DNA of 64,000 nucleotides. Source: Petaurus breviceps papuanus (lineage: Eukaryota; Chordata; Mammalia; Diprotodontia; Petauridae). The stretch's first letter is position 1. Each line of letters begins with the position of its first letter. Positions 33,386 to 43,715 of the stretch are shown piece after piece. The notes under the pieces were generated by a model. The model did no database searches and was not told where the DNA came from. It saw nothing but the letters and a program-made list of their open reading frames with translations. The stretch is from the NCBI GenBank assembly GCA_028583685.1, contig JAMXIF010000032.1, positions 1,761,451 to 1,825,450 of the forward strand, written 5' to 3'. The translations under genes and the position numbers were made by a program.

Positions 33386-33799
33386 GTAATCCCAAAGGCC
33401 GCACATCATGCACCTAAGTATTCCTGACTCTGAGGCCAGCTCTGCTGACACCCAGAGAATACTTAGATTCTTTAACTGCTGTGATTCTGTTTCTGTCCTT
33501 CTACTTGCCTCTTTTAAATATCTAATTCTTGGAGCTGGGCAGTAGAAACCATCTTTGTCTGTTTAAACAGCTTTGTTTACGGATGCTGAGATTATAATAA
33601 GGTTACTACTTCGGGCAAAATAGCAATAGAGAGTTGGATTGAGGCAGCTTTTAGAATCACCTTATTTCCAGAAGGGGCAGATACACTTAGAAGAATCTGT
33701 TCTGCTCATTGAGGGAAAGGTCTAATGATTTCTGTCTGTATTGAAAGTACCCCTATCTATAATTTTTACTGAGTACTCACATTATTCAGGTACCTGGTA
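33386..33799. other. Unassigned single-copy DNA
   Basis: No recognised family. Confidence 0.3.
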
Positions 33800-33856
33800 C
33801 ACAGCATGCAGTCTTCCTGGGCCTTGTCTCTCCATCTGTTAAATGAGAAGAATGGA

Positions 33857-34481
33857 CAGAACCCACAAAATGACACAGAGCAGCTAACCTCCTGCTGAGG
33901 ACAGCCTGGCAGGCTGGCAGGAGTTGGCTAGTGCAGCACTCTGGGAGCTGAGCCCAGCCCCATGTGAGCCAGAGGTTTAGCACCAGGGCAGGCCTGACTA
34001 ACCACTGGTTGGAGGAACTCCAGATCACCAGCAGCTGTGGCAGTCTCCAGAATTATCAACACATAGATGCTAAGGACAAAGTGAGAGGTCAATGCAGTGT
34101 AGATATTGGGATCCAGTCGTTGGGAGTGCATCGGCTTTTGCCCCCCTTCCCCAGGGCAAGAAGCCACTGAGGAGCCGTGGTTGTGCAGCCAAAGCCACAC
34201 AGAAGCTTCAGTTCCTGGCCTGCAGAGTGTAGGGGGAGCAAGCAATCAGTCTGAGGGGTAATTGTTCTTGCTTTAACCTGCTTGGATCTGAATTGCTGTC
34301 TAGGGTGGAGGTCCTGGGGTGTGTGACCAGCTTGCCATAGCATGTGGAAGCTTCAGAGAGGGCATTCAACTAATACCTTTGGCAGCTGAGAAAATCCCAG
34401 CATTTGGAACGAAGCTCTTCTGCCTGGTGGCAGAGTCCTACTGTGGCAAAAAGCCCAAAAGTCAAATAACTGAGTGGCAAA
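33857..34481 (+). promoter_or_regulatory. HAL1 5' UTR, presumed internal promoter (copy 2)
   Basis: GC-rich leader homologous to 20313-20932. Antisense open frames of 105 codons (33928-34245) and 80 codons (33786-34028) match in position and partly in residues those in copy 1, for example the shared TSHFVL and IYVLIILETATAA. Promoter activity is inferred from the L1 family only. Confidence 0.5.
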
Positions 34482-35507
34482 ATGAGCAGGCAAAGGAAGC
34501 AAACCAAGCAAAGCAATCCAACATTAGGCTCCTATTTTGGGGACAAAAAAGATCAAAGCATGGAACAGGAGGAAGACAGTGAAGTCAGAACTCCTGCAAC
34601 AAAAGCTTCCAAGAAAAATACAAGGTGGTTACAGGCCATAGAGGACCTCAAGAAGCAGATAAGAGAAGTGGAGGAAAAATTGGGAAGAGAAATGAGAACA
34701 ATGGAAGAAAATTATGAAATGAGAATCAACAGCCTGACTGAGGAAAAGAACACCTTAAAAAATAGACAAACTCAAATGGCAAAAGAGCCTCAAAAAGGCA
34801 ATGAGGAAAAGAATACCTTAAAAAGCCAAATTTGCCAGATGGAAAAAGAATCTCAAAAGCTCAATGAGGAGAATCATAGCTTCAGAATTAGATTGGAGCA
34901 AATGGAAGCTAATAACTTTATGAGAAATCAAGATGCTGTTAAACAGATCCAAACAAATGAAAGAATAGAAGGCAATATGAAATATCTCATGGGAAAAACC
35001 ACTGACCTGGAAAATAGATCCAGGAGAGAGAATTTTAAAATTATTGGACTACCTGAAAGCCATGATCAAAGAAAGAACCTAGAAATCATCTTCCAGGAAG
35101 TTCTCCAAGAAAACTGCCCTGATGTTTTAGAACCAGAGGGCAAAATAGAGGTTGAAAGAATCCACCGATCATCTCCTGAAAAAGATCCCAAAAACAAGAT
35201 TCTTAGGAATATTATAGCCAGGTTCTGAAATTCCCAGATCAAGGAGAGAATATTACAAGCAGCCAGGAAGGAACAATTTGAATATTGTGGAAACACAATC
35301 AGGATAACCCAGGATCTGGCAGCTTCTACACTGAGGGATGGAAAGCCTTGGAATATGATATTCCTGAGGTCAAAGGAGATGGGATTAAAACCAAGAGTCA
35401 CCTACCCAGCAAAACTGAGTATCATGTTTCAGGGGAAAATATGGTCATTCAGTGGAATAGAGGACTTTCAAGCATTCTTGATGAAAAAAAAAAACAGAGT
35501 TGAATAG
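34482..35507 (+). pseudogene. HAL1 ORF1 (L1 ORF1p-like), one internal stop, copy 2
   Basis: 342 codons including the terminal TAG. L1 ORF1p is usually about 340 residues, so this is full family length. Layout: basic N-terminus (MSRQRKQTKQ), coiled coil at about 50-165 with three 21-residue repeats (87-107, 108-128, 129-149), RRM from about 182 (NFKIIGLPES at 184-193), and C-terminal domain with TYPAKLSIMFQGK at 307-319. The sole break seen is TGA at codon 249 (35226-35228), at the RRM/C-terminal boundary, where copy 1 reads Gln-type sequence. The ATG was chosen because it aligns with copy 1 and starts the basic N-terminus. Confidence 0.92.
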
Positions 35508-35681
35508 AAAGTTTGACATGGAGATACAAGAAGCAAGAGAAGTGTGAGAAGGTAAACAGGGAAAAGAAACCATAAGGAACTTATCAAAGTTGAACTATCA
35601 ACATTCCTACATGGAAAAACAATAATTGTAACTGATGAAACTTTTCTCAGTGTGAAAATAGTTGAAGAGACTAGAAATATT

Positions 35682-35770
35682 ATGTGTGTGTGTGTGTGTA
35701 TATGACGACATCGGAGGGTATATGGGTGTATGAATACATATGTGAATGTGTGTATATATGTTTACAGGTA
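35682..35770. repeat. (TG)n and TA/TG tract in the HAL1 3' UTR
   Basis: Pure (TG)n at 35682-35699, then mixed TA/TG to about 35770. The same position in copy 1 (22105-22205) is a TA/CATA tract, so the family carries a simple-repeat seed here. Confidence 0.8.
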
Positions 35771-36784
35771 TACATAGATGGAGGGCACAGGAACAATTTT
35801 ACAGGAAGGGATGATACTTAAAAGGTGAAATTAAGAGGTGAGAGAATAATATAATGAGAGCAGATGGGGAGAGACAGAATGGGGTAAACTATCTCATATA
35901 GAAGAGGCAAGGGAAAATGGTTACAATGGAGGGGAAGAATAGGAAGGCAAAAGGGAATAGGTCAACCTTATTCTCATTGAATTTGACTTTGGGAGGGAAT
36001 GATATACACACTAAATAAGGTATCTCGCCCTACAGGAGAGTAGGGGGGAAGGGGATGAGTGGGGAATGATGGAAGGGAGGGCAGGCTTGGGGGGAGGGAA
36101 GTTGGTAGCACCCACTTTTGAAAATGGATGGGATCAAAGTAGAGAATAGAACAAGTGGGAGGTGGGATAGGAGGAAGGGAAATATAGTCAGTCTTTTACA
36201 ATGTATCTACTATGTTAATATTTTGTATTATCTACACATGTACAACCTATACTGAATTGCTTATCTTCCCAGTAAGGGTTGGTGACAAGGGAGGAAGGGA
36301 ATAAATCTGGAATTCAAAGTTTTAAAATCAAATGTTTAAATATATATGTATATGTGTGTGTATACTATTATTAATACTATTTTACATGTAATTGTGAAAT
36401 AAGATATACAGGCACAGGGGCATAGAGATCTACCATGCCCTACTAGAAAAGTTGAAGGGGGTATGGGAGAAGATATGGGAGAGAGCAGATTGGAGGAGGG
36501 GATATCCTGTGCGACTGCTATCTTGGGGCGGTTGGTAGGGGAAAAATGGGGAGAAAATGTGTAACTCAAAATCTGGCAGAAATGAATGATGTAAATCATA
36601 AGTTAATAAAGCTTTTGAAAACAACAAAAATTTTTTTTTATTTAAAAAAATATAAAAATAAATGAGAAGAGTGAATGAGAGGAATTCTAAGGCATCTTTG
36701 AGATTTGGGATTTTGTAAACTCTGAAACTAGGGTTCATATGTGAAGATAAGACAAGAAGGATATATCAGTAATAGGCAAGTCGG

Positions 36785-37225
36785 CAAAGCATTAATTAAA
36801 TGACTTATGTGTCCAAAGTGCTGTTCTAGGTGCTGGGGGTACAAAGAAAGCAAAAACATAGTCCTTTCCCTCAAGGGGCTCATGGTCTAATGTGGGAAAC
36901 AACATGAAAACAATTCTGTATAAACAATATATCTGTAGAAAGTATTGAAAAAACCAATAGAGAGAAGGCACTAACATTAAGGAGGACCCAGGAAGCCTTC
37001 TTATAAAAGGTAGGATGTTAGCTAGGAACTGAAGGAAACCTGTGAGGGCAGGAGGCAGAAACAAGGAGAGAGAGAATTCTAAGGGGATAGCCAATGAAAT
37101 TTCCCAAGTTGGGAGATATAATATCTTTCCAAACAGACGGTTTTATATTTGATGCCAGATTTAATAGGAAGCCATTGAAGTTTATTGGGTAGTCGATTGA
37201 ACTAAGAGGGAAGAAACTTGAAAAT
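36785..37225 (-). mobile_element. L2 LINE 3' part, antisense
   Basis: 'ggtgctgggggtacaaagaa', 'tttccctcaaggggctcatg', 'gaggcaggaggc'-type block, 'atttgatgccagatttaata' and 'ggaagccattgaagtttatt' follow the antisense L2 3' UTR and RT-end order. Confidence 0.85.
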
Positions 37226-37234
37226 CATTAGAAC

Positions 37235-37352
37235 TGCCTTTGCTTGAATTCTACAAGCAGGGGCAAATATTTGTCAGAAATATAGGAAATAGGATTTTTA
37301 ATCAAGCACAGGTTGGACTACATGACCTCTGAAGTGTCTTCCAACTTTGAGG
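37235..37352 (+). mobile_element. CR1/L3 LINE 3' end
   Basis: 'caggttggactacatgacct' and 'gaagtgtcttccaactttg' match the CR1 3' terminus, preceded by a degraded 'caagcaggggcaaatatttg' block. A TG/TA tract (37353-37390) follows. Confidence 0.65.
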
Positions 37353-37539
37353 GGGTGTGTGTATGTATATGTGTATGATATATACATGTTTTTTAATATT
37401 TTCATAAGTATACAATGTAGATGTCAAGGGCCTATGATTATACATACTGATGCAGAATATAACCCATCTTTAACCAACATCTTATTACCAAAGACCAATA
37501 ATAATTGAGTGCCCCTCCACTAAACCAAATCTATTGTCA

Positions 37540-37620
37540 GAGGCAGAAAGGATGAAACCTGGTCTCCCTGACTCCGTATCCTTTATTCCATCCACTCCTC
37601 CAGAGTGCCACAGAGGTCAT
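37540..37620 (-). repeat. CORE-SINE fragment, antisense
   Basis: 'tcagaggcagaaaggatg' and 'aacctggtctccctgactcc', then the head complement 'ttattccatccactcc'. Confidence 0.55.
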
Positions 37621-37694
37621 ACCCAACAAAGAAAAATAGACTCATCCAGCTTTACTAAACACAAAGAGATATTCAATAAATGCACATAATTCCA

Positions 37695-38010
37695 CAGAAA
37701 GAGTCTTAGTCTGGAAGTCAGGAAATGAGTTATCACCCTGTCTAAGTCACTACATGCTTTGGGACTTAATTTCCTTATCTGTCAAATTGGGAGAATCTGA
37801 ATTCCAGGGTTGTTGTGAGAAGAAAAAGTTGCTAAATATGAGAACATTTGAGGAAGTAAAAAAAAAGAGTGGGGGGGACTGTTCCATGATTATGCATTAT
37901 TCCTTTAAAACAGGAACTGGGTTGGCTGCCTTACAAAGGTACTGAGTGATTTTGGGAAAGTTCCTTTACCTTTCCACCTCTGTTTCTTAATCTCCAAATA
38001 AGTTTATTAC
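37695..38010 (+). repeat. Two CORE-SINE fragments
   Basis: The first (about 37695-37850) has 'agtctggaagtcaggaaatg', 'cttaatttccttatctgtc' and 'agggttgttgtgagaag'. The second (about 37925-38010) has 'gtgattttgggaaagttcct' and 'tctgtttcttaatctccaaa'. Confidence 0.6.
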
Positions 38011-38474
38011 CTCAAATGTATTATACTTCATTTAGACAACTGCCTCCTGGAATCCTTTAATGAGAGTTGCTACCAAAGTGCCAATAATTAAATGACAGTT
38101 TTTATTCATAACCTGTATCTGGGCTGCCTTGCTTCTCCATGTAAAGATTTCAGGTTTCAGTCAGATAAGTCAATCCTGTATGGCCATCAACCCCACGTTC
38201 CAGATCCAAAGGGCATCATCGTACAGCAAAATCATCCCTATCCAAGCAGGACAGTTTAACCTTCACATCCTCCCCAAACTAGCCTGCATTTCTTCTTCAT
38301 CTCTTTCTTCTTTTTTTTTTCCTTGCTATTTATAAATCAAAAGGAGTGGTGCTGTTATGCAGTCTTGGCTCCCCCTGACGCAAGCATCTATTCTTATCAG
38401 AAGTGTTGGTCTGTGTCTTTCAAGTGCATCTCACAGAGCCCCACAAAGGTGTGCACTGTCTCCTGGATTTGGAG
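38011..38474. other. Unassigned single-copy DNA
   Basis: No repeat recognised. A pyrimidine-rich tract lies at about 38288-38325. Confidence 0.3.
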
Positions 38475-38625
38475 TGAGAGTCTCTGCATTCAAACAACTC
38501 TTCTTTCACTTAATAGACATCGGGCTAGTCACTTCACTTACCTGAGCCTCAGTTTACCTATTTGCAAAGAGACAGAGTTTGACTGAATTGTCCCTGAGAT
38601 ACCTTGCAGCTTTTTATGTATGCTA
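38475..38625 (+). repeat. CORE-SINE, MIR-like
   Basis: 'gggctagtcacttcacttac', 'gagcctcagtttacctattt' and 'actgaattgtccctgagata' are in sense order. Confidence 0.7.
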
Positions 38626-40639
38626 CAATTGCTTTCATTCAAGTTCTTTGCACTTGTTTACTTAAAAAAAATTGATTATTTATTCATTTGTTTATTTTAA
38701 ATGCAGCTACTTCTGGTACATCAAAGGCAGCTTGTCTGACTTTCTATTTCATCTCACTCCTTGCTCCTGGTGTGTTGGCAGAACATTTTATTTTCCTCCT
38801 TCAGAGCTTCAGTGACCCTATAATTTACACATTACATTTCAATGAAATGCTGAGATTTGTCCAAAAGGTTAAAAGCCAAAAGAAACACAGAGTTGGTTTT
38901 TGTTGCTGCTTTTTTTATGGGTAGACAGCTGCTTTCACAGCTTGTTTGAATTTCTGCACCCTCAGAAAAATACAGGTAGAAGATACTGAACTGGCAGGAA
39001 CCCAAAGGACAGACCTGGGCTTTTACAATTTAGCAAATAGCTCTTAATTTTATTCCTTTTCACTCATTGGATTCTTAATTCAGAGAGTTTTGGAGTTGGA
39101 AACTAGTTGAAACATTCTTTTAAAAGTATTCTTTTTTGAAGCTCTGCTACCATTATTTGGTATAAGAACAAGTATGATTAACAACTGATAAGGGTAAATC
39201 CATTTACAATTAATTAAAAGGCTCTCATTAAGCCCCTACTGTGATGCAAATACATAGATTCTATTTGCAAGCAGACCCTTGGTTTGGGTCTACCTAGGTG
39301 ACATATTGCATATACCTGTAGAGGTTTCTCTTCTCCTTTAAATTTAATTTTGAGGAGACCCTAGGGGGGAATCTGAGTAGGCATAGATCCCAGCTCATTT
39401 CTTCTGGCAGATCTGTTGGCAGTAGCCAAGGTCTGGGCTGTAGCAGCTGCCTGAACAACGGCAGGAAGGGGAAGTAAGAGCCATTGGGGGTGGGGAAAGA
39501 GGTGATGAATCTGGGATGAAGCATCTGCTAGTTTCATTTGGACTGTACCTTCTGGTCCTCTCAAAATCAGGCTGACAGTTCATTCTGTACTATAAGCCAT
39601 TCCTCCCACCCCACCCTTTCATATCTAGGGAGTCCTTCCACCCAATTAAAAAATTTAAAGGATTTTGAAACTTGCCTCTGTAGCTTTCCCCTTACTAAAT
39701 TAAATATTACATTAATTTGAATATAGGCTTCACACCTCAAATGAGTTTTCCAAAAGGAAAGCCATACTTACTTACGTATATGTGCACATATATACTTTTG
39801 TGTGTACATGTATATGGAAACAGATATTAATATATGTGCACATATATATCTGTGTATATGCATGGGTGTACATTCACACAATGTATATTGTAACCCACTT
39901 TCAAATCTATGTATGAGCCAGGTTTAATAAAAAAAAAATGCTTCCTATATTAAGGCCAATATTCATGTGTGTACTACATAATTACATTCATTTCTCTATG
40001 TAATACCTAATGAGTTTTACAAGTGCGTGCCTTCATTTTTCATTATTTTATGTTAAAATACATTGAAAATCCTTCTTTGGGGGGGATCTTTATGGGTACA
40101 GGGTTTTTTCATCTCATATCATGGAAGTTTGGTTTCTGCATGGAACATCCTTTTTAATCACGTAATTATACAGTACGTCATAAAGTTGCTTCATACATGG
40201 CAAGTAATTAAGTTTTATTAATTAGAACATATAGTTATTTGAGGTTTAGATTTTGAGGAAGTCCACAGATCTTAGCATTTCATGAAGTTTTTAGGCTCAG
40301 TGACTTTCCTTACCATGGTTTGAGTTTTTCCAAGCAGTCTTTGAAAAGTTATTTGCTGCCATCTGCTGGTTATTTATGATAGTGCATACAAAACCTGAAA
40401 TCCGGAAGGTGATTTGTTTTAACTGGGGGGAAAAAAGAACATTCTTTTCGATGTATCTTCCATCCATGAGGCTTTATGATTTTGACTTTTTTGAAATTTT
40501 ACTTTTTCTCTAGTTATAGTGCAAGCTTGGATTCTCTCAAATTAAATTCATGTATGTCTATCTCTTTTAGATTGGCTTCTAATATGTTCCATTGACAGGA
40601 ATTTCTATGATTGTGGTAGAATCATTATCCCTAACACTG
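38626..40639. other. Mostly element-free single-copy DNA, candidate conserved non-coding DNA
   Basis: 2 kb without a recognised SINE or LINE. 38700-39090 is evenly composed. A TG/TA microsatellite lies at 39775-39890. 39990-40400 is AT-rich with TAAT-type cores and the CTCF-like site at 40356. There is no convincing coding frame. Confidence 0.32.
40356..40369 (-). promoter_or_regulatory. Candidate CTCF binding site
   Basis: The minus strand reads CCAGCAGATGGCAG, which fits every position of the CTCF core consensus CCASYAGRKGGCRS. It lies in unique, element-free DNA. A 14-base motif will occur by chance in a genome, so occupancy is not shown. Confidence 0.45.
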
Positions 40640-40888
40640 TTGTCCCTGTTCTGTCATTTTTAGTGGTGTCAGACTCTTCATGACTCCGTTTGGGGTTTTC
40701 TTGGCAAAGACACTGGAGTGGTTTGCCACTTCTTTTTTTCCAGCTCATTTTACAGGTGAGGAAACCAAGGCAAACAGGGTTAAGTGATTTGTCCAAAGTA
40801 ACACAAATAGTAAGTGTCTGAGGCCAGGAACTCACATTTTCCTGCTTCTAAGACCAGCTCTCTATCCATTGTGCCACCTAACTGCTCT
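40640..40888 (-). repeat. RTE-tailed tRNA-SINE, antisense
   Basis: The plus strand starts with the BovB-like tail complement ('ggtgtcagactcttcatgac', 'tccgtttggggttttcttgg'), then 'gagtggtttgccacttcttt', 'agctcattttacaggtgagg', the CORE complement and the head 'ccattgtgccacctaactgc'. Confidence 0.88.
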
Positions 40889-40937
40889 TATCCCCAATAT
40901 ACAGTAATTTAATTAAAAATTAACTCAAAACACAAGC

Positions 40938-41160
40938 AGGGTGCCTTGGAAAGAACACAAGACAGACTAGGGAGCTGCTGTCTTAGCCCTGCCCCTTCCA
41001 CTGTTTATGTTTCATTTGGCATCCTTGGGCAAGTCATCTAATCTTTCTGGTCCTCAGTTTTCTTTTGTATAAATGAGGGGATCAGACTAGATATAAGATT
41101 AAAACCTAGATGAAGAATCTACTATCTAAGACCCCTACCAGTTCTAAAATACCAGGAATT
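40938..41160 (+). repeat. CORE-SINE, MIR-like
   Basis: 'catccttgggcaagtcatct', 'tcctcagttttcttttgtat', 'atgaggggatcagactagat' and 'cccctaccagttctaaaata' give a well-ordered sense copy. Confidence 0.8.
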
Positions 41161-41174
41161 ACACATAATCATGA

Positions 41175-41550
41175 TTAGTCAGTCAAATATTTATTAAACA
41201 CCTGCTCTAGGCCAAGCACTGTGCTAAGTACTATGATTACAAAGAAAGCAAAAGACAGTCCCTGCTGCCAAGATTTTTTTAGTCTGGTTGAGGAGATAAT
41301 ATTCAAAAACTGCGTACAAACATGATGGAGAAAGGATAGGTTGGATATAATCAACAATGGGAAGGCATGAGCATTAAGAGGGAATAGGAGAGGCTTCTTG
41401 CAGGAGTTGAGAATTTAACTGGGTCTTAAGGAAGACAGGAGGCAGAGATAAGGGAAGAGAGAGACAGCAATCCCGGCATGAAGACAGCCAGTGAGTCCAG
41501 AGTCATCATAGTACCTTGTTTGAGAAATATCAAGGGAGCCAGTGTCCCTC
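41175..41550 (-). mobile_element. L2 LINE 3' UTR, antisense
   Basis: 'gtcaaatatttattaaacac', 'aagcactgtgctaagtacta', 'gacagtccctgctgccaaga', 'aactgggtcttaaggaagac' and 'ccagtgagtccagagtcatc' are the antisense 3' UTR and ORF2-end blocks in order. One of the better-kept L2 copies. Confidence 0.88.
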
Positions 41551-41667
41551 CATCAAATGTCTCACCATTCCCCTCCCCTTCCTGTGATTTCACTAGAGCA
41601 TTGAGCAAGTGAACTGGGAGCTCTTTTTTATACAATACATTTCTTTTTAAAAGAATTACCTGGAAGG

Positions 41668-41768
41668 CATTAAGTAGTTCAGTCATTTGCCCACAGTACA
41701 GAGCTAGTGGGTGACAGAAGTGAGATGGATTCCAGTTCTTTCTGATTCCTATCTTCCTGACAATAAAG
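41668..41768 (-). repeat. CORE-SINE fragment, antisense
   Basis: 'ttcagtcatttgcccacagt', 'acagagctagtgggtgacag' and 'ctttctgattcctatcttcc' mark the antisense CORE and head. Confidence 0.6.
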
Positions 41769-41821
41769 ACCTCATCCTACAACAAATCATCACAGTTTGA
41801 TTGTCTTCAGATGTGGTCCTG

Positions 41822-42050
41822 CATTTTAAGAGCCCGTGTTTACATAGTGATCTGGGGCTTACAAAATGATTTCCCCTATAAGGTGGTTAAGGTGTAAGAT
41901 ATAGTATCACCATTTTTACAGGTAAACAATGGAAGTTCCAAACAGCTCACTGATTTTCCCAGGGTCACACAACTTCTAAATATAGAAAGAAGGATTCCAG
42001 CCTTGGGTCACCTGCCTTTAAATCTATGCTCTTTCTGCCACCCAGTTCTA
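41822..42050 (-). repeat. CORE-SINE, antisense, long 3' type
   Basis: 'gtgtttacatagtgatctgg', 'acaaaatgatttcccctata', 'tttcccagggtcacacaact' and the head complement 'atgctctttctgccacc'. Confidence 0.72.
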
Positions 42051-42774
42051 ACAAAACATGTGCTGGATTCTCTTGCATCAGAATGAATTAATAATAATAT
42101 CACCATGATAAAGACAAATGCCCCAGTTATTAGAAGAAATGGTCTTTGTAAAAATGCCATGTAAAACATGAGCCTGCAGATATATGCCACAACCTTTTTA
42201 AGCAGAGATATATAAAATATTTGATGTGTTTGACTTTATTTCACCCATTAGAATCAACTTCCAAGAAGTATTTCTTTGGTTTTTGTCTTAAGGTAGCAGA
42301 TTTGTTTGACCTGGGGGCAAAACAGTTGGAAAGGAGTCTGTTTTGTTGTGATTATTTGTCTGGGAAGGTAGAAGTGGGCCAACAGAACTTTGACCTCAAC
42401 ACAGACCTAACAAAGGAATTTAGTCTACAAGAGTTTCTTGTGAAACACACTCTGGGGGACTGAGAATGCTGGGAAACAGAAGAGAAAAATTTATTGATGC
42501 TGTAGGTGCTATCTATAGTTTATGTGAGTATCAGAAGGACTCATATTCAAGATTCAAATGTTCAGTCTCTTTTCCATAGACCTGAGAGTATCTCAGATAA
42601 CTTTAAACACCCAAATGGGATGGACAAAAAAGGGAAGGTCATTGTCAAGTTTTCTTGAATGGACCTAGAAAGAGGAAAAACACAGGGTGGATTTTTTTTT
42701 AAGTGAATAGAAAAAAGAGATCTGGACTACTCAACTTTAAGACAACATACAATTATTGTAGGCCCACCAGGAAC
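42051..42774. other. Unassigned single-copy DNA
   Basis: No recognised family. 42220-42460 has an 80-codon frame without known domains. Confidence 0.3.
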
Positions 42775-43305
42775 CAAAGCTCATGTTCACAATCTGCTCC
42801 CAAATTCCTTCAAGGCTTAGTTCAGATGATGCCTCATATATAAAGCCTACTCCAATCGCCTCTAGTTGTTGGTGTAAATCACCCCCAATAAATTACTTTG
42901 TAGGGACAGCTAGGTGGCACAGTGAATAGAAGACCAGCTATGGAGTCAGGAGGACCTGAATTCAAATCTAGCTTCAGACACTTAACATTTACTAGCTTTG
43001 TGACCTTGGGCAAGTCACTTAACCCCAATTGCCCTGTCTTCCCCCTCCAAAAAAAAAAACAACCCAAAAATAACTTTGTATTTATTGATACACACACACA
43101 CATATTCTATAGCCCCCTAGGAGAATATACCATGGGCTCTTTAAGGGTAGTTTTAATCTTGTTTGCAATTTGATTTTATCCTTTTTTTAGCTTGTTTTTG
43201 TCTTTGTTTTTCTTTTTAATTTGTTTTTATTTTTGTAATCCCTGGAGTTAGCAGAGTGCCTTGTAAATAATGGGTGCTTAATAAGTGTTGGTTGAATTGA
43301 AATGA
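42775..43305 (+). mobile_element. L2 LINE 3' end, split by a family A SINE
   Basis: 'ttccttcaaggcttagttca', 'atgatgcctcatatataaag' and, after the SINE, 'gtaatccctggagttagcag' and 'taataagtgttggttgaatt'. The sense L2 3' UTR terminates near 43300. Confidence 0.78.
42903..43069 (+). repeat. Family A SINE (WSINE1-like), nested in L2
   Basis: Begins 'gggacagctaggtggcacag', with 'gaattcaaatctagc', 'tgtgaccttgggcaagtcac' and an A tail. The duplication 'attactttgta' (42892-42902) against 'ataactttgta' (43070-43080) has one mismatch. Confidence 0.92.
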
Positions 43306-43489
43306 ATTATTGTTTTGTTTTATTGTACTGTAGCCCACAAATGCCTTCACTGAGTAAGTACTGTGTCTCTTTTTGTCTGACCTTGTTTTAGTGGATGTCC
43401 ATAAATCATACAGTGCCACCTGTGATTAACCTCAGACAAAAGGAAACTGTAACTTCTGAGCCCATGATCAGGGAGAAGCTACTGGCATC

Positions 43490-43715
43490 ATTTTGGTAAT
43501 AATTATATAGCGCTCTAAAGATTTAAAAGTGCTTTACATATATTTTCTCCTCTCTCATTACAATCTTGTGTGGTAGAGGCTATTATCCCCATTTTATAGA
43601 TGAAGAAAGTGAGACTGAGAGAGGCTAAAAGACTTGTCTAGGATTATATAGCTAATGTCTGAAGGTAGATTTGAACATAGGTCTTCCTGACTATGCCACC
43701 TACCCACTGAAAGGA
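43490..43715 (-). repeat. CORE-SINE, antisense, near full length
   Basis: 'ctaaagatttaaaagtgctt', 'ttatccccattttatagatg', 'aagaaagtgagactgagaga', 'ttgaacataggtcttcctga' and the head complement 'actatgccacctaccc'. Confidence 0.82.

Larger units (their letters stand above)
33857..36659 (+). mobile_element. HAL1 (half-L1) retrotransposon, copy 2
   Basis: 2.8 kb: 5' UTR (33857-34481), ORF1 (34482-35507), 3' UTR (35508 to about 36620), A/T-rich tail. A 16-bp duplication 'aaatgagaagaatgga' (33841-33856) against 'aaatgagaagagtgaa' (36660-36675, two mismatches) proves retrotransposition into a CORE-SINE and fixes both ends. It is 5'-truncated by about 90 bp relative to copy 1. No ORF2 is present. 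The near-intact ORF1 makes this the younger-looking copy. Confidence 0.92.
33800..36740 (+). repeat. CORE-SINE split by HAL1 copy 2
   Basis: 'cctgggccttgtctctcca' plus 'tctgttaaatgagaag' (to 33856) continues after HAL1 as 'gagaggaattctaaggcatc' (36673 on). HAL1 therefore inserted into a pre-existing CORE-SINE. The bounds given enclose the insertion. Confidence 0.65.

Noticed and set aside
20222-36659. The two HAL1 copies as a segmental duplication
   Set aside because: Copy 2 has its own target-site duplication, a different 5' end and a different flanking element, so they are independent insertions.
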